Counted from the first letter of the stretch, positions 34,865 through 44,523 are shown. The stretch is DNA of 64,000 bases from Dictyobacter formicarum (GCF_016587435.1 NZ_BNJJ01000019.1:1-64000), one strand, 5' to 3'. The notes: a model not told the origin generated them from the letters alone. Translations and numbers: made by a program.

Positions 34865-37594
34865 TTAGTGTGGCATGAAGTTTTGCCAGAAGAGATACAT
34901 CCGCTCACGCAAGGGCGCATGTTCCGGCTTGCGTAAGTAGGGATCGCTTTGCCAGAGCTGTTCAGCCAATGAGCGTGCCTGCTCGATCAGGGCTGTATCA
35001 CTGAAGTCCGCAATACGCAGTTCCGGCATGCCGCTCTGGCGCACACCGATGAAGTCGCCGGGACCACGTAGCCGCAGATCCTCTTCCGAGAGTTTAAAGC
35101 CATCATCGGTGTCCTGGAAGACTCCCAGGCGTTCCTGGGCCTGGATGCTGGCTTCTGCGCTTAAGACGTAGCAGTAGGATTGATGTTTACCACGGCCGAC
35201 GCGTCCACGGAACTGGTGCAGCTGAGAGAGGCCAAAGCGATCGGCGTCTTCAATGACCATGACGGTGGCGTTAGGAATATCGATGCCAACCTCAATTACC
35301 GAGGTAGCCACCAGAATGTCTAGCTCATGGTCACGGAAACTGTGCATAATCTGATCTTTTTCAGTGGGCTTCATCGCTCCATGCAGTAGACCTACACGCA
35401 AATTAGGAAATACTTCGCGCTGTAAACGTTCATATTCACTGGTCGCGGCTTTGGCTGATAAAGATTCCGACTCCTCGATCAAAGGACAAATAATAAATGC
35501 CTGACGCCCTTCTGCGACCTGGTGAGCGATCTGGGTATAGGCCTCGTTGCGCCGTGTGCCGGTACGCCAGCGTGTGATGATTTTCTGGCGTCCAGGTGGT
35601 AACTGGTCAATCACCGAAACATCTAGATCCCCATAGAGCGTGAGGGCCAATGTGCGCGGAATCGGGGTTGCTGTCATGACCAGCATATGTGGATGCAAGC
35701 CCTTCTGACGCAGTGCATCCCGCTGTTCAACGCCAAAGCGATGCTGCTCATCGACAATGACCAATCCCAGGCTATGGAAGTTTACGTCATCCTGGATTAA
35801 TGCATGGGTGCCAATGGCGACTGCTGCCTGTCCGGATTCTAAAGCCTGGCGCACCAGGTTGCGTTCGCGCTGGCGCTGGCTACCGGTCAACAAGACCGTC
35901 TGGACACCAAACGGTTCCAGCATGACGCTGATACTGCGGGCATGTTGTTCGGCCAGCAATTCGGTCGGGGCCATGATCGCGCCCTGATAGCCATTCAGGG
36001 CCGTCAGAAGGAGGGAGGCCGCCGCGACCGCCGTTTTACCGGCTCCTACATCGCCCTGCAAGAGCCGGCACATTGGTTTGCTTTTTGTCAGGTCGCGGAA
36101 AATTTCATTGATGACCCTCTTTTGGGCGGCGGTAAACGAGAATGGCAGCGTACCCTCAAATGGTTTATCGGTGGCAATGACCGACCAGAGTGTCGAGCCC
36201 AGCAACGGAGATGTGGACTGGCCGGGCGCTGCTTTTTCCTGGTTCTCCACCTGGGTGGAGTCCAGAAAGATGCGATGATCATAGCGTGTAAATGCGTTGC
36301 CGTCCTTAGCCTCGTGCTGCCAGCGTGCGCGCCGCTCCTGCATCCCAAGCTGTAACATAAAAAGCTCATCAAACGCCAGTCGATGATGGGCACTGGCGCG
36401 CAGCTCTTCGTTGTCTGGATAGTGTATTTGCTCGATCGCTCGTGAGAGCATCATCAAGCGACCAGCAGATTGTATGGAGACCGGTAGGTAGTCTGGCACC
36501 ATTTTCGCATAGCGATCAACCACATATTTAGTAAAGCGTCGTAGCGCCTTGGCGCTTAAGCCTTCGGTCAAAGGATAGATGGGCACCATGCGCCCGGTAT
36601 TGAGCAGGTCGCCCTGTTCAGGCAATTCATGGCTGCGTACCGCGAACTCAACTTTATTGCCAAAGCGTTGCTTGACACCAGTCACGACCAGATAGGTACC
36701 ATGTGCGGCTTGTAGCTGTTTCTGTAGATAAGGCTGATTAAACCAGGAGACATACAGCTTACCTGTCTCATCGGAAATGGTCGCGATGGTGCGCGTTCGG
36801 CCGTTGCCGGTACGCTTCATTTCCACGTCCCATATCAGCCCCATCGTCGTCGTGACCTCGTTAAAAGGCACATCAGTGATTTTGGTCAGCTGGCTATAGT
36901 CACGATGTTCGCGTGGAAAGTAGAAGAGCAGATCACGGACCGTGCGTAGTCCCAATGAGCGCAGGCGCGTCGCCACGGTGGGACCGACGCCGGGAATGGC
37001 AGTGATATCAGCGCTCAGCAACGTCAACGCGGTATGTCCCTGGCTCATGCCAGCTTCTAACCGAATGGGATTAGGCGTATTCTGAGGCGTCTCTTTGGGC
37101 CTGGCCTGTTTGAGCGTGGTCGTAGGCTTGCTATTCGTGGCGGCTGGTCTGGCAACTGGACTGGTTTTAGTCGGCGGTGGAACTGCTGCCTTGCGTTGTT
37201 CAGTATTTTTTTGCTCTCGCTGGCTGACCGGTTTGTTGGCCGCGGGCCGCTGGGATACTACTTTTTTGGCGGTTTGAGATGTTGATGATGTGCCCGGCGC
37301 TGCTGTTTCGATTTCATTGAGAATGGCCAGAGCCGCCCGCAGGTTGGCGGCGCGCTGGATAGGATCTTGTTGATGATAGCCGTGGAGATATTCGGTGAAG
37401 CGTTGCAGTGGAGCTGCATCCTGGCCAGTACTCTGGCAGAGCGCGCTCGTATCAGAGTACCAGCGCGCGGTAAACGCCTCTACACCACCAGGTTTGATCG
37501 CCTGATCCTGGTGATTAGTGCGCTGTTCGTGTTGTAGAACTTTGCGTGCACGTTCAATATAGGTTGTGAGTGTTGCAGTATTGCTATTTGACAT
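34865..37594 (-). CDS. recG: ATP-dependent DNA helicase RecG
   Basis: Branch-migrating helicase that rescues stalled forks and processes Holliday junctions. At 909 residues it is longer than the usual 680-820 because of a 190-residue N-terminal extension rich in Thr/Pro/Lys. Then come the HhH-like PGVGPTVATRLRSLGLRTVR, the wedge/OB domain, Walker A GDVGAGKTAVA (commonly GSGKT), DEQHRFG, MTATPIPRTLALTLYGDLDV, and the helicase C-terminal QFRGRVGRGKHQSYCYVLS. The extension may bind DNA or partners; that is inference. Confidence 0.95.
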   Translation of the reverse strand: MSNSNTATLTTYIERARKVLQHEQRTNHQDQAIKPGGVEAFTARWYSDTSALCQSTGQDAAPLQRFTEYLHGYHQQDPIQRAANLRAALAILNEIETAAPGTSSTSQTAKKVVSQRPAANKPVSQREQKNTEQRKAAVPPPTKTSPVARPAATNSKPTTTLKQARPKETPQNTPNPIRLEAGMSQGHTALTLLSADITAIPGVGPTVATRLRSLGLRTVRDLLFYFPREHRDYSQLTKITDVPFNEVTTTMGLIWDVEMKRTGNGRTRTIATISDETGKLYVSWFNQPYLQKQLQAAHGTYLVVTGVKQRFGNKVEFAVRSHELPEQGDLLNTGRMVPIYPLTEGLSAKALRRFTKYVVDRYAKMVPDYLPVSIQSAGRLMMLSRAIEQIHYPDNEELRASAHHRLAFDELFMLQLGMQERRARWQHEAKDGNAFTRYDHRIFLDSTQVENQEKAAPGQSTSPLLGSTLWSVIATDKPFEGTLPFSFTAAQKRVINEIFRDLTKSKPMCRLLQGDVGAGKTAVAAASLLLTALNGYQGAIMAPTELLAEQHARSISVMLEPFGVQTVLLTGSQRQRERNLVRQALESGQAAVAIGTHALIQDDVNFHSLGLVIVDEQHRFGVEQRDALRQKGLHPHMLVMTATPIPRTLALTLYGDLDVSVIDQLPPGRQKIITRWRTGTRRNEAYTQIAHQVAEGRQAFIICPLIEESESLSAKAATSEYERLQREVFPNLRVGLLHGAMKPTEKDQIMHSFRDHELDILVATSVIEVGIDIPNATVMVIEDADRFGLSQLHQFRGRVGRGKHQSYCYVLSAEASIQAQERLGVFQDTDDGFKLSEEDLRLRGPGDFIGVRQSGMPELRIADFSDTALIEQARSLAEQLWQSDPYLRKPEHAPLRERMYLFWQNFMPH

Positions 37595-37762
37595 AAATAC
37601 GATGTTTTATTCTATACTGTGCTGTTCAATATTCAGTGTCAATAATAGAGGGTAATTGGAACAGGTGTCAAGTACTAGAGATATGCTCTGACTTATGCTG
37701 TGGGCTATTGAGAGCAAATAGCGTTGTTGAGAATATAGTGCCTCTTTACCTGCGGAATATGG

Positions 37763-38143
37763 CTAGAGGCAATGGTTGAGGTACATTGTGAGGAAGGTAA
37801 TGGTCACCAGTATGGTAGCAACCAGGACCGGCTGGGTAATGGTGCGGCGATCGCGCTCGCGACTGAGGAAGAAGATCAGGCAGCCTAGCAGGATGATGGC
37901 AATGGAGGCGATAATGCCAGCATAAAACAAGATATCGATGGTTCCCGTACAGCCTGGCGTGTGCTGGCGATGGCTGAAGAGCAGATTGATGCTCACCGCC
38001 AGCACGCTTAGAATAGGAAGCAGCATGCTATTCACGGTATTGATCGCGCGTTGATCACCCCTCCGGCAGCGCCAGTAGAGCCAGAGCAACAACGAAATCA
38101 ACACCAGTCCGGTCAAAATGACCAGTATGGATGTGAATAACAT
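37763..38143 (-). CDS. Four-helix membrane protein of unknown function
   Basis: A 126-residue protein with four predicted hydrophobic helices, a cytoplasmic basic loop (LYWRCRRGDQRAINTV) and another with LSRERDRRTI. No family is recognised. It lies between the ArsA-like gene and recG on the same strand and starts 36 bp after the ArsA stop, so it is probably cotranscribed with it. Confidence 0.6.
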   Translation of the reverse strand: MLFTSILVILTGLVLISLLLWLYWRCRRGDQRAINTVNSMLLPILSVLAVSINLLFSHRQHTPGCTGTIDILFYAGIIASIAIILLGCLIFFLSRERDRRTITQPVLVATILVTITFLTMYLNHCL

Positions 38144-38179
38144 GATAATCTTTCACTTTCCAGGATGTATTCACGCCAT

Positions 38180-39364
38180 TTAAGCCGATTTATCTGCCTG
38201 TTCTGATGGAGCACTGAAATGAATTTCTAACGCTCTATTTACGAAACGGGCCACAGTTGCCTCTTGATTGGCCAGAATCGATGGTAGGGTAATATCGCGT
38301 TTAAAATTGCCGATCTCAACCACCATCTCATCGCCATTTTTACTCATCGCCACTTTATCCATTTCGACATGTGGCAAGGGTAAACGCAGGATATAGGTAT
38401 CACCTTCATGCACAATTTCCTGGATTGGACCTCGATGAAAGACCTGTGTGGGATCATTGGTGCCGAAGATGGTAGTGGCTAATTCGCCCAACGCATCGAT
38501 GCCCAGGATCTCACGTGAACGATATGGGGCCTCCCAGACAGGCAACGGCGCAAAGGTCTGATGGATGCGTTGACGTAGCTTTTCCTGGGTCCGGTAGATA
38601 TCCTGCATAAATGCATCTTGATAGTTGCCAGCCGGAATGACACGATTGCAGACGACCGCATCGATAGGATAGCCAAAGAGCGCCAGGTAGGTTTCGGCAC
38701 GTAACGCTTCCTTAATCACCATCCGTTCGGGATTGACGACGGGCCGATAGGAGCTGACTTCTGGATCACTCAACACCTCACGTAACGCTTTGACGCGCTC
38801 ACTCAAGGCATTGACGGCATCTACGATCTCTGCGGTTGGAATTGGGAGTACCGCCTTGAGCAAAGGACGCGCAAAACCCAGGTTGTTTTGCAGGCCCATA
38901 ATGCGGCTGGCGTACCATTGAAAGGTATCTGGCATACTGAGGAGTCGCACTGTCTCGCCTGTGGGCGCGGCATCGATGACGACGACCTCAAAATTTCCAT
39001 CGCGCGCATTGCGATAAATGTTGATTAAACTGACGATCTCGTCCATCCCAGGAATCAGCGCCAGCTCATTGGCCAGCACAGCATTGATGCCCTGTTTGCG
39101 CAGGGTTTTGGTCATGGATTCCTGCAGTTTTCCCCATCCCTGGCGCATTTCATCTAAGACATTTACTTCCTGCGCCCAGAGGTTGATTGCCAATTCTTTG
39201 GGCTCCGACGTCAGATTAGTTTGCAGGCAATCCGCGAGGCTATGGGCAAGATCAGTGCTTACAACCAGGGTCCGTTTTCCCTGGGTGGCGGCCCGTACAG
39301 CAGTGGCGGCCGAAACGGTGGTTTTGCCAACACCACCTTTACCAAGATAGAGAATGATACGCAT
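38180..39364 (-). CDS. ArsA/Get3-like ATPase with C-terminal HSP20-like domain
   Basis: A 394-residue P-loop ATPase of the ArsA/Get3 family. The N-terminal deviant Walker A is LGKGGVGKTTVSAATA; switch I is STDLAHSLADCL; switch II is VVVIDAAPTGETVRLL. The last 75 residues (YILRLPLPHVEMDKVAMSKN, then FKRDITLP) look like the ArsA HSP20-like domain found in bacterial, non-arsenic ArsA homologs. No arsB or arsR is near, so arsenite efflux is unlikely. It is divergent from the phytoene-synthase gene. Confidence 0.85.
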   Translation of the reverse strand: MRIILYLGKGGVGKTTVSAATAVRAATQGKRTLVVSTDLAHSLADCLQTNLTSEPKELAINLWAQEVNVLDEMRQGWGKLQESMTKTLRKQGINAVLANELALIPGMDEIVSLINIYRNARDGNFEVVVIDAAPTGETVRLLSMPDTFQWYASRIMGLQNNLGFARPLLKAVLPIPTAEIVDAVNALSERVKALREVLSDPEVSSYRPVVNPERMVIKEALRAETYLALFGYPIDAVVCNRVIPAGNYQDAFMQDIYRTQEKLRQRIHQTFAPLPVWEAPYRSREILGIDALGELATTIFGTNDPTQVFHRGPIQEIVHEGDTYILRLPLPHVEMDKVAMSKNGDEMVVEIGNFKRDITLPSILANQEATVARFVNRALEIHFSAPSEQADKSA

Positions 39365-39477
39365 AGAATTCCTTGCTCTATTTTTATTTACTGTATGATC
39401 AAACGACCGCGGGTCGATCTGTACTCACGTATCGGTCAGAAATATCTACGTAGACTGTACCGCTTAGGTTTGATGAT

Positions 39478-40398
39478 TTGTTCTTGCCGAGGTTTTCTAC
39501 TGCTTATGAATACTGTCGTCAGCTGACTCAACGAGCATCAAAGACCTTTTACTGGGGATCCCTCTTTTTGCCGCAGCCAAAAAGACAGGCGGTCTGGGCT
39601 ATTTATGCTTTCTGTCGTATGGTGGATGATATTGTTGATGAAGAGGTGGATAGTATCACACCAGCCATTGGGCATCTCCAGGAGGTGGGTTCTCCTGCCA
39701 GGGCTATTGATGATTGGCGCGAGGCGCTGACACACCTGTATGAGCAAGGTGTAGCAACTGGCAATCCGATTCTTCAGGCCTGGGAACATATGCTGGAATA
39801 TTATCATGTTCCGCTCAAACCGGCGTTGGATCTTCTGAGTGGTGTTGAGATGGACTTGAACCAGCAACGCTACCTCAATTTTAATGAGCTATATATATAT
39901 TGCTATCGCGTGGCTGGCACGGTTGGCCTGATGACGTCGCCAATCTTTGGTTATGAGAATGACGAGGCGCTAAATTATGCGGTAGATCTAGGTATCGCCT
40001 TACAACTGACGAATATCTTACGTGATATTGGTGAGGATACGCGCAGAAATCGTATTTATCTTCCTTTAGAAGAAATGACACGTTTTGGATACAATGAAGA
40101 TGACCTTATGCGTGGGGTCATCAATGATGCCTTTCGGGGACTGCTCTGTTTTCAGATGGAGCGAACCGATTACTATTATCAGAGAGGTATACCCGGGGTA
40201 GATTTGTTAGATGTTGATTGTCGGCTGGCCGTGCGTTTGAGTAGTACCCTCTATCGTTGTATCCTGGATCGTATTTGCGGCAATAATTTTGATGTGTTTA
40301 CCATGCGTGCCAGTGTACCCCTGCAGACAAAGGTCCGGATGGCCTCAACCCATTGGCTGATGCAGCAAGTCGATCCTTATTTTAAGGGACTTCATTAA
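39478..40398 (+). CDS. Phytoene/squalene synthase family protein
   Basis: A 306-residue head-to-head prenyl synthase, condensing two prenyl diphosphates (GGPP to phytoene or FPP to squalene). Signatures: ASKTFYWGSLFLPQPKRQAV, first Asp-rich motif DDIVDEEVD, second motif NILRDIGEDTRRNRIYLPLE. The latter is closest to CrtB. The start is uncertain: TTG at 39478 is the first start codon after a stop and has AGG upstream. No other carotenoid or hopanoid gene is in the window. The ArsA-like gene is divergent from it. Confidence 0.88.
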   Translation: MFLPRFSTAYEYCRQLTQRASKTFYWGSLFLPQPKRQAVWAIYAFCRMVDDIVDEEVDSITPAIGHLQEVGSPARAIDDWREALTHLYEQGVATGNPILQAWEHMLEYYHVPLKPALDLLSGVEMDLNQQRYLNFNELYIYCYRVAGTVGLMTSPIFGYENDEALNYAVDLGIALQLTNILRDIGEDTRRNRIYLPLEEMTRFGYNEDDLMRGVINDAFRGLLCFQMERTDYYYQRGIPGVDLLDVDCRLAVRLSSTLYRCILDRICGNNFDVFTMRASVPLQTKVRMASTHWLMQQVDPYFKGLH

Positions 40399-40484
40399 AA
40401 AAAGATGCGAGCGTGTCAGCGCACGCAAAGAGGCACTTTGAAAGAGAAGCCCGCTCCCAACCATTGGTTGGGAGCGGGCTTCTC
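40398..40484 (+). terminator. Terminator after phytoene synthase, with repeat-flank sequence
   Basis: A 19-bp perfect hairpin (arms 40444-40462 and 40466-40484, loop ATT). GATGCGAGCGTGTCAGCGCA at 40404 matches the complement of the 5' flank of the dispersed repeats, so this may be a remnant of one. Confidence 0.6.
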
Positions 40485-40534
40485 AAATAAAATGTTGCGC
40501 ATCTAAAATAGAGTATAGTAGTTTCCTGAGTTAA

Positions 40535-40747
40535 TTAAGGCTTAACCTTGCCATTAACGACAAGCAATTTCAGGAATTCCAGATGACGGAGTACTTCTAC
40601 TCGATCGCTTCCGCCATGCTGATACCATTGTCGCAGCCAGAACAAGGAAATAATCTCGTCCGAGGTAAACCCGTTACGAACCAACTTGTCTGTTTCTGTC
40701 TCTACACTTTGCGAAGCATTTATCATTTCTAAGGGTTGTGTATTCAT
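40535..40747 (-). CDS. Small hypothetical protein, 70 residues
   Basis: Start at 40747 gives about 70 residues beginning MNTQPLEMINASQSVETETD, with a helical core GFTSDEIISLFWLRQWYQHG and RVEVLRHLEFLKLLVVNGKV. AGGA lies eight bases upstream. An in-frame start twelve codons earlier lacks a ribosome-binding site. No family is recognised. Two palindromes lie upstream. Confidence 0.6.
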   Translation of the reverse strand: MNTQPLEMINASQSVETETDKLVRNGFTSDEIISLFWLRQWYQHGGSDRVEVLRHLEFLKLLVVNGKVKP

Positions 40748-40829
40748 GTTTCTTATCCTTCCACCAACGCCCTTCATAGGCACTTCACCGCAGCATGATT
40801 TCCGCTTTTTTTAATGTACTGACCAGAAA

Positions 40830-40878
40830 TTTAATATATCAGGTGCAAACCCTTGATATATTAAACGTCTGAGACGTT
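40830..40878. promoter_or_regulatory. Adjacent palindromes upstream of the 70-residue gene
   Basis: TTTAATATATCA and TGATATATTAAA (40830-40841, 40854-40865) form a perfect 12-bp inverted repeat. AACGTCTGAGACGTT (40864-40878) is a second palindrome overlapping it. They lie about 85-130 bp upstream of the start codon at 40747, suggesting operators or a leader hairpin. Confidence 0.45.
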
Positions 40879-41013
40879 AATTTTTCAAATACTAGCTCGT
40901 CTATCCCCACCAGATTTCACCAGCCCTCTTCTTCCCTCCCTACTATTCATTCCAATAATGGCAAGTGTAAGCGGAAAAGATCGCAGTTGCTATCGATTGC
41001 GTGACAATTAGAG

Positions 41014-41029
41014 TGTGAAATAGTTCACA
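41014..41029. promoter_or_regulatory. CRP/FNR-type palindrome
   Basis: TGTGAAATAGTTCACA matches the TGTGA-N6-TCACA consensus of CRP-family sites exactly. It lies in a 700-bp gene-free region between leuS and the 70-residue gene. Nothing else in 40880-41378 was recognised. Confidence 0.4.
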
Positions 41030-41378
41030 TTTGAAGGTCATTCCTCAGCTATGCTGCACTTATATTGTTGAGCCAGCTTAGATGAACTATCTGCCCTATA
41101 TACGTTTGACATTATGGAAAGGTTCCATGTACGGCTGAGTGAGCTTCTTTTTTTCAGTACCATTATGGATTATGATATCGGGTGGTACTGGCCTGAACTG
41201 TAATTGCCATGCACAAGAACGCTTACTTACATAGACGCTTTACGATGGGGAATGGAGGCAGCTAATAACCAGGTCAAAAATTTAAGCAGTCTTATCTATA
41301 GATTGCTTACATAAATGAAAACAAGAGAGCCGTGAAAAATCATCCCGGTTTGCTAAAAAGTTTTTGTCTGTGGGGGAC

Positions 41379-41440
41379 AAACATAAGTCATCCCGACTTT
41401 TTGAAACAAGAGTTTCAAAAAGTCGGGATGACTTATGTTT
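41379..41440. terminator. 29-bp perfect hairpin downstream of leuS
   Basis: Arms 41379-41407 and 41412-41440 are perfect, loop AAGA. It ends 19 bp after the leuS stop and may terminate it; the stem is much longer than a standard terminator and lacks a clean T-run. Confidence 0.65.
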
Positions 41441-41458
41441 ACCTTGCTCTACTATTTA

Positions 41459-43936
41459 TTAAGCGTTGCGGACAACAATATTTACCAGGCGGCCTGGAAT
41501 GTAGATGATTTTTTGGACGTTGGCGCTGCTGCCAATGAAGGACTGGACGCGCTCATTGGCCAGTGCCAGTTTGCGTACTTCTTCCTCGCTGATGTCGGCG
41601 GGTACCTCCATACGTTCTCTGACCTTGCCATTGACCTGAACTACCAGCGTGAAGGCTTCGTCTTGTGTCAGTTCTTCAACATAGGTTGGCCATTCGGTGG
41701 TGTGGATGCTGCCTGTGTGGCCGCTCTGCTGCCACAGTTCTTCTGTAATATGCGGCGCAAACGGGGCCAGCAATTGCAGCAAACTACTCAGGGCGTCGCG
41801 ATAAGCAGCGCTATGAGCGACCGTCTCACGCTGTTGCTTGATCAAGGCATTGTTGAATTCCATCAGAGCCGCCAGGGCTGTGTTGAAGCGGAAGTTATTT
41901 AAATCCTCCGTAACACGCTTGATAGTCTTATGGCGCAGGCGCTCAATCGCTTTACTCTCTTTGCTTACGGCCGTATTGGGTTTATTGATCCAGGCATCGC
42001 TAACCAGGGTCCAGACGCGGTTCAAGAAGCGCCAGATACCTTCCAGATTATCGGCCTTGAATGAGCCACCGGCATCAAAGGGACCAATAAACATCATATA
42101 GCAGCGTACAGTGTCGGCGCCGTATTTAGAGACGTATTTGTCGGGTGCCTCGACATTGCCGCGCGATTTTGACATCTTCTGTCCATCTGAACCCAGTACC
42201 ATACCCTGATGGAACAGGCGCTGGAAGGGCTCATCAAAGGTCAGATACCCCATATCATGCAACGCTTTAACGAAGAAGCGCGAGTACAGCAGGTGCAGGA
42301 TGGCATGCTCAACGCCACCGACATACTGATTGATTGGCAGCCACTCGTGCATCTTCTCAGGACTCCAGGCTGCCGTGTCATTATGTGGATCGGCATAGCG
42401 CAGATAATACCAGGAAGAGTCAATAAACGTATCCATCGTATCAGCTTCACGCGTAGCAGGTCCACCACAGACCGGGCAGGTGGTGTTGACAAAGTCTGGC
42501 TCATAGCGCAGCGGCGACTCACCAGTAGCCTTAAACTGCACATTTTCTGGCAGGAAGACTGGCAACTGATCCTCTGGTACGAGCACTGTGCCATGCTCTG
42601 GACAATAGACAATGGGGATGGGCGCACCCCAATAGCGTTGGCGGCTAATCAACCAGTCGCGCAGGCGATAATTTACTTTACTGTGGCCGATTCCTTTTTC
42701 TTCGATGTAGGCAATGACGCGCGCCTTTGCTTCTTCACCAGGCGTACCATCAAAAGGACCCGAATTGACCATCACGCCCAGAGCCTCTTTGGCTTCTGTC
42801 CAGGTGGCTGGATCGGTTGCCTCTTCTCCCTCCGCGCGGATAACCTCGCGGATAGGGATGCCAAATTTACGCGCAAACTCGAAGTCGCGCTGATCGTGGG
42901 CGGGTACACCCATAATCGCGCCAGCACCATAGCTCATCAGCACATAGTCAGCGATCCAGACTGGAATTTCCTCGCCACTCACAGGATTAGTGACATAGGC
43001 ACCGGTAAAAACACCGCTCTTCTCCTTTTCGGTGCTCATGCGCTCAATCTCGGTCATGCGCCGCGCCTGTGTTACATACTCATCTACCTCGGCTTGCTGT
43101 TGAGGGGTCGTAATTTTCTCGACCCAGGGATGCTCAGGGGCCAGCACAAAGAAGGTGGCGCCATAGATAGTGTCGGGACGTGTGGTAAAGACTGGAATTT
43201 CCTCGGTCTGACCATCGATTTCGGCGCTAAAACGAATCTCAGCGCCCTCGCTCCGACCAATCCAGTTACGTTGCATGGTAATTGTCTTCTCGGGCCAGTT
43301 CACCACCTCAGAAAAATCCAGCAGGCGTTCGGCATAGGCAGAGATTTTCAGCAGCCACTGATCGATCTCTTTACGGATCACCACGCTACCGCAGCGTTCA
43401 CAGGTGCCATCGGCCAGTACCTGCTCATTAGCCAGCGTGGTATTACAGCCTGGACACCAGTTGGCAGGAGCCTTGGTACGATACGCCAGACCCTTTTTAT
43501 AGAATTGCAGAAACAGCCACTGAGTCCATTTGTAGTAATCGGGCAGACAAGTAATGACCTCACGCTGCCAATCCCACTGGGCACCCATGGCGCGCAATTG
43601 CTTGCGCATATTTTCGATATTGGCCAGTGTCCAGGTGCGCGCCTGAATGCCACGCTTGATCGCAGCATTTTCAGCTGGCAGGCCAAAGGCATCAAAGCCG
43701 ATGGGCTGCATAACGTTATAGCCCTGCATACGTTTAAAGCGGCCATAGGCATCGAAAGGGGAATAGTTATACCAGTGGCCCATGTGCAGGTCCCCTGAGG
43801 GATAAGGGAACATTACCAGGTGGTAGAAATTTGGCCTGGACGAGTCATCGGAAGCGTGATAGATCTGATCAGCCTCCCATTGCGTTTGCCACTTGTTCTC
43901 AATCTCTTTTGGATCATATTTGGTATGTGTAATCAT
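41459..43936 (-). CDS. leuS: Leucyl-tRNA synthetase
   Basis: Charges tRNA-Leu with leucine and edits misactivated amino acids. The 825-residue class I enzyme has the HIGH-type motif [19 protein letters not shown], the zinc-like [14 protein letters not shown], the CP1 editing domain ([20 protein letters not shown]) and KMSKS in [26 protein letters not shown] lies four bases before the ATG. Upstream lie a T-box antiterminator/terminator, a tRNA-Ala gene and a Stem I-like T-box half. Confidence 0.96.
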   Translation of the reverse strand: MITHTKYDPKEIENKWQTQWEADQIYHASDDSSRPNFYHLVMFPYPSGDLHMGHWYNYSPFDAYGRFKRMQGYNVMQPIGFDAFGLPAENAAIKRGIQARTWTLANIENMRKQLRAMGAQWDWQREVITCLPDYYKWTQWLFLQFYKKGLAYRTKAPANWCPGCNTTLANEQVLADGTCERCGSVVIRKEIDQWLLKISAYAERLLDFSEVVNWPEKTITMQRNWIGRSEGAEIRFSAEIDGQTEEIPVFTTRPDTIYGATFFVLAPEHPWVEKITTPQQQAEVDEYVTQARRMTEIERMSTEKEKSGVFTGAYVTNPVSGEEIPVWIADYVLMSYGAGAIMGVPAHDQRDFEFARKFGIPIREVIRAEGEEATDPATWTEAKEALGVMVNSGPFDGTPGEEAKARVIAYIEEKGIGHSKVNYRLRDWLISRQRYWGAPIPIVYCPEHGTVLVPEDQLPVFLPENVQFKATGESPLRYEPDFVNTTCPVCGGPATREADTMDTFIDSSWYYLRYADPHNDTAAWSPEKMHEWLPINQYVGGVEHAILHLLYSRFFVKALHDMGYLTFDEPFQRLFHQGMVLGSDGQKMSKSRGNVEAPDKYVSKYGADTVRCYMMFIGPFDAGGSFKADNLEGIWRFLNRVWTLVSDAWINKPNTAVSKESKAIERLRHKTIKRVTEDLNNFRFNTALAALMEFNNALIKQQRETVAHSAAYRDALSSLLQLLAPFAPHITEELWQQSGHTGSIHTTEWPTYVEELTQDEAFTLVVQVNGKVRERMEVPADISEEEVRKLALANERVQSFIGSSANVQKIIYIPGRLVNIVVRNA

Positions 43937-44033
43937 TGGGCCTCCCCCATATATACTGACAAGTGTAGAAGTCTGTGTGTATTGCCAGTCAGAGAAAGAA
44001 AAGATAGAAAAATCTGGCCACTATACAAGACAA

Positions 44034-44090
44034 CAAAAAAACCTTCCATCCGTAAAGGGACGAAAGGCTTTTCCGTGGTACCACCCTGAT
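44034..44090 (-). promoter_or_regulatory. leuS T-box, antiterminator/terminator half
   Basis: On the minus strand, AGGGTGGTACCACGG is the conserved T-box. It is followed by CCTTTCGTCC and GGATGGAAGG, which pair over ten positions, and a run of seven T: the competing terminator. It starts 19 bases after the tRNA-Ala and ends about 100 bp before leuS. Where a T-box leader normally continues upstream into Stem I, there is instead a tRNA gene. Confidence 0.88.
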
Positions 44091-44108
44091 TTTCGATCAA
44101 AGTGGCGT

Positions 44109-44184
44109 TGGTGGACCTGAGGGGACTCGAACCCCTGACCTCCTCCATGCCATGGAGGCGCTCTACCAGCTGCGCTACAAGCCC
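44109..44184 (-). tRNA. tRNA-Ala (anticodon GGC)
   Basis: A 76-nt cloverleaf with encoded CCA. The acceptor GGGCTTG pairs with CAGGTCC; the anticodon stem is CCTCC/GGAGG around loop ATGGCAT, anticodon GGC (reads GCC). The T-arm has GGTTCGAGTCC. It is transcribed toward leuS and lies inside the T-box leader. Confidence 0.94.
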
Positions 44185-44225
44185 ATGTGTTTGTATAACT
44201 GGTGCGCTACCAAGATCTACTCTTT

Positions 44226-44254
44226 ATTATACGCGATAACGGGCGTACCGACAA
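44226..44254 (-). promoter_or_regulatory. Promoter of tRNA-Ala (GGC)
   Basis: On the minus strand, TTGTCG and TATAAT are separated by 17 bases, ending 41 bp upstream of the tRNA 5' end. It lies between the two T-box halves. Confidence 0.65.
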
Positions 44255-44269
44255 GTGCTACTAAAAGCT

Positions 44270-44375
44270 TCACACTTATTGCTCCCAGGCGAGTTCGGTC
44301 TTGGTTCGCAGTCTCGCACCACCCGGCTGCTCTCTGAATCAGGGCGACCTACTACTCCTGCTCGTCGCTTTCTCT
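44270..44375 (-). promoter_or_regulatory. leuS T-box, Stem I-like 5' half with Leu specifier
   Basis: The minus strand reads in order GACGAGCAGGAGTAGTAGG, AGAGAGCAG, GGTGCGAG, GAACTCGCC, CTGGGAG. These match the order of conserved T-box Stem I elements. The base triplet after GAA is CTC (Leu). The serS leader at 54740 has the aligned arrangement GAAATCCACCCTGGAG with TCC (Ser). The half lies upstream of the tRNA-Ala gene and its promoter. Confidence 0.78.
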
Positions 44376-44386
44376 TGACGACTTGT

Positions 44387-44415
44387 ACTATAGCACATGT
44401 ACGTACGATTTGCAA
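44387..44415 (-). promoter_or_regulatory. Promoter of the leuS T-box leader
   Basis: TTGCAA and TATAGT on the minus strand with 17-base spacing, placed about ten bases upstream of the Stem I-like region. Confidence 0.6.
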
Positions 44416-44439
44416 GGTATTCATTGATGGTACGTTGAG

Positions 44440-44512
44440 TGGAGATGAGGGGACTCGAACCCCTGACCTCGACAGTGCGATTGTCGCGCTCTACCAACTG
44501 AGCTACATCCCC
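44440..44512 (-). tRNA. tRNA-Ala (anticodon CGC)
   Basis: A 73-nt cloverleaf without encoded CCA. Acceptor GGGGATG pairs with CATCTCC; anticodon stem CGACA/TGTCG surrounds loop ATCGCAC, anticodon CGC (reads GCG). The T-arm has GGTTCGAGTCC and the discriminator is A. Confidence 0.93.
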
Positions 44513-44523
44513 ATGTGCAGTAG

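Noticed and set aside
38180..39364. Arsenic-resistance operon
   Set aside because: The ArsA homolog has no arsB, arsR or arsC neighbours and carries the HSP20-like tail of non-arsenic relatives.
42209..43798. A 529-residue open frame on the plus strand inside leuS
   Set aside because: It lies wholly antisense to a confident leuS, has no family features and no ribosome-binding site.
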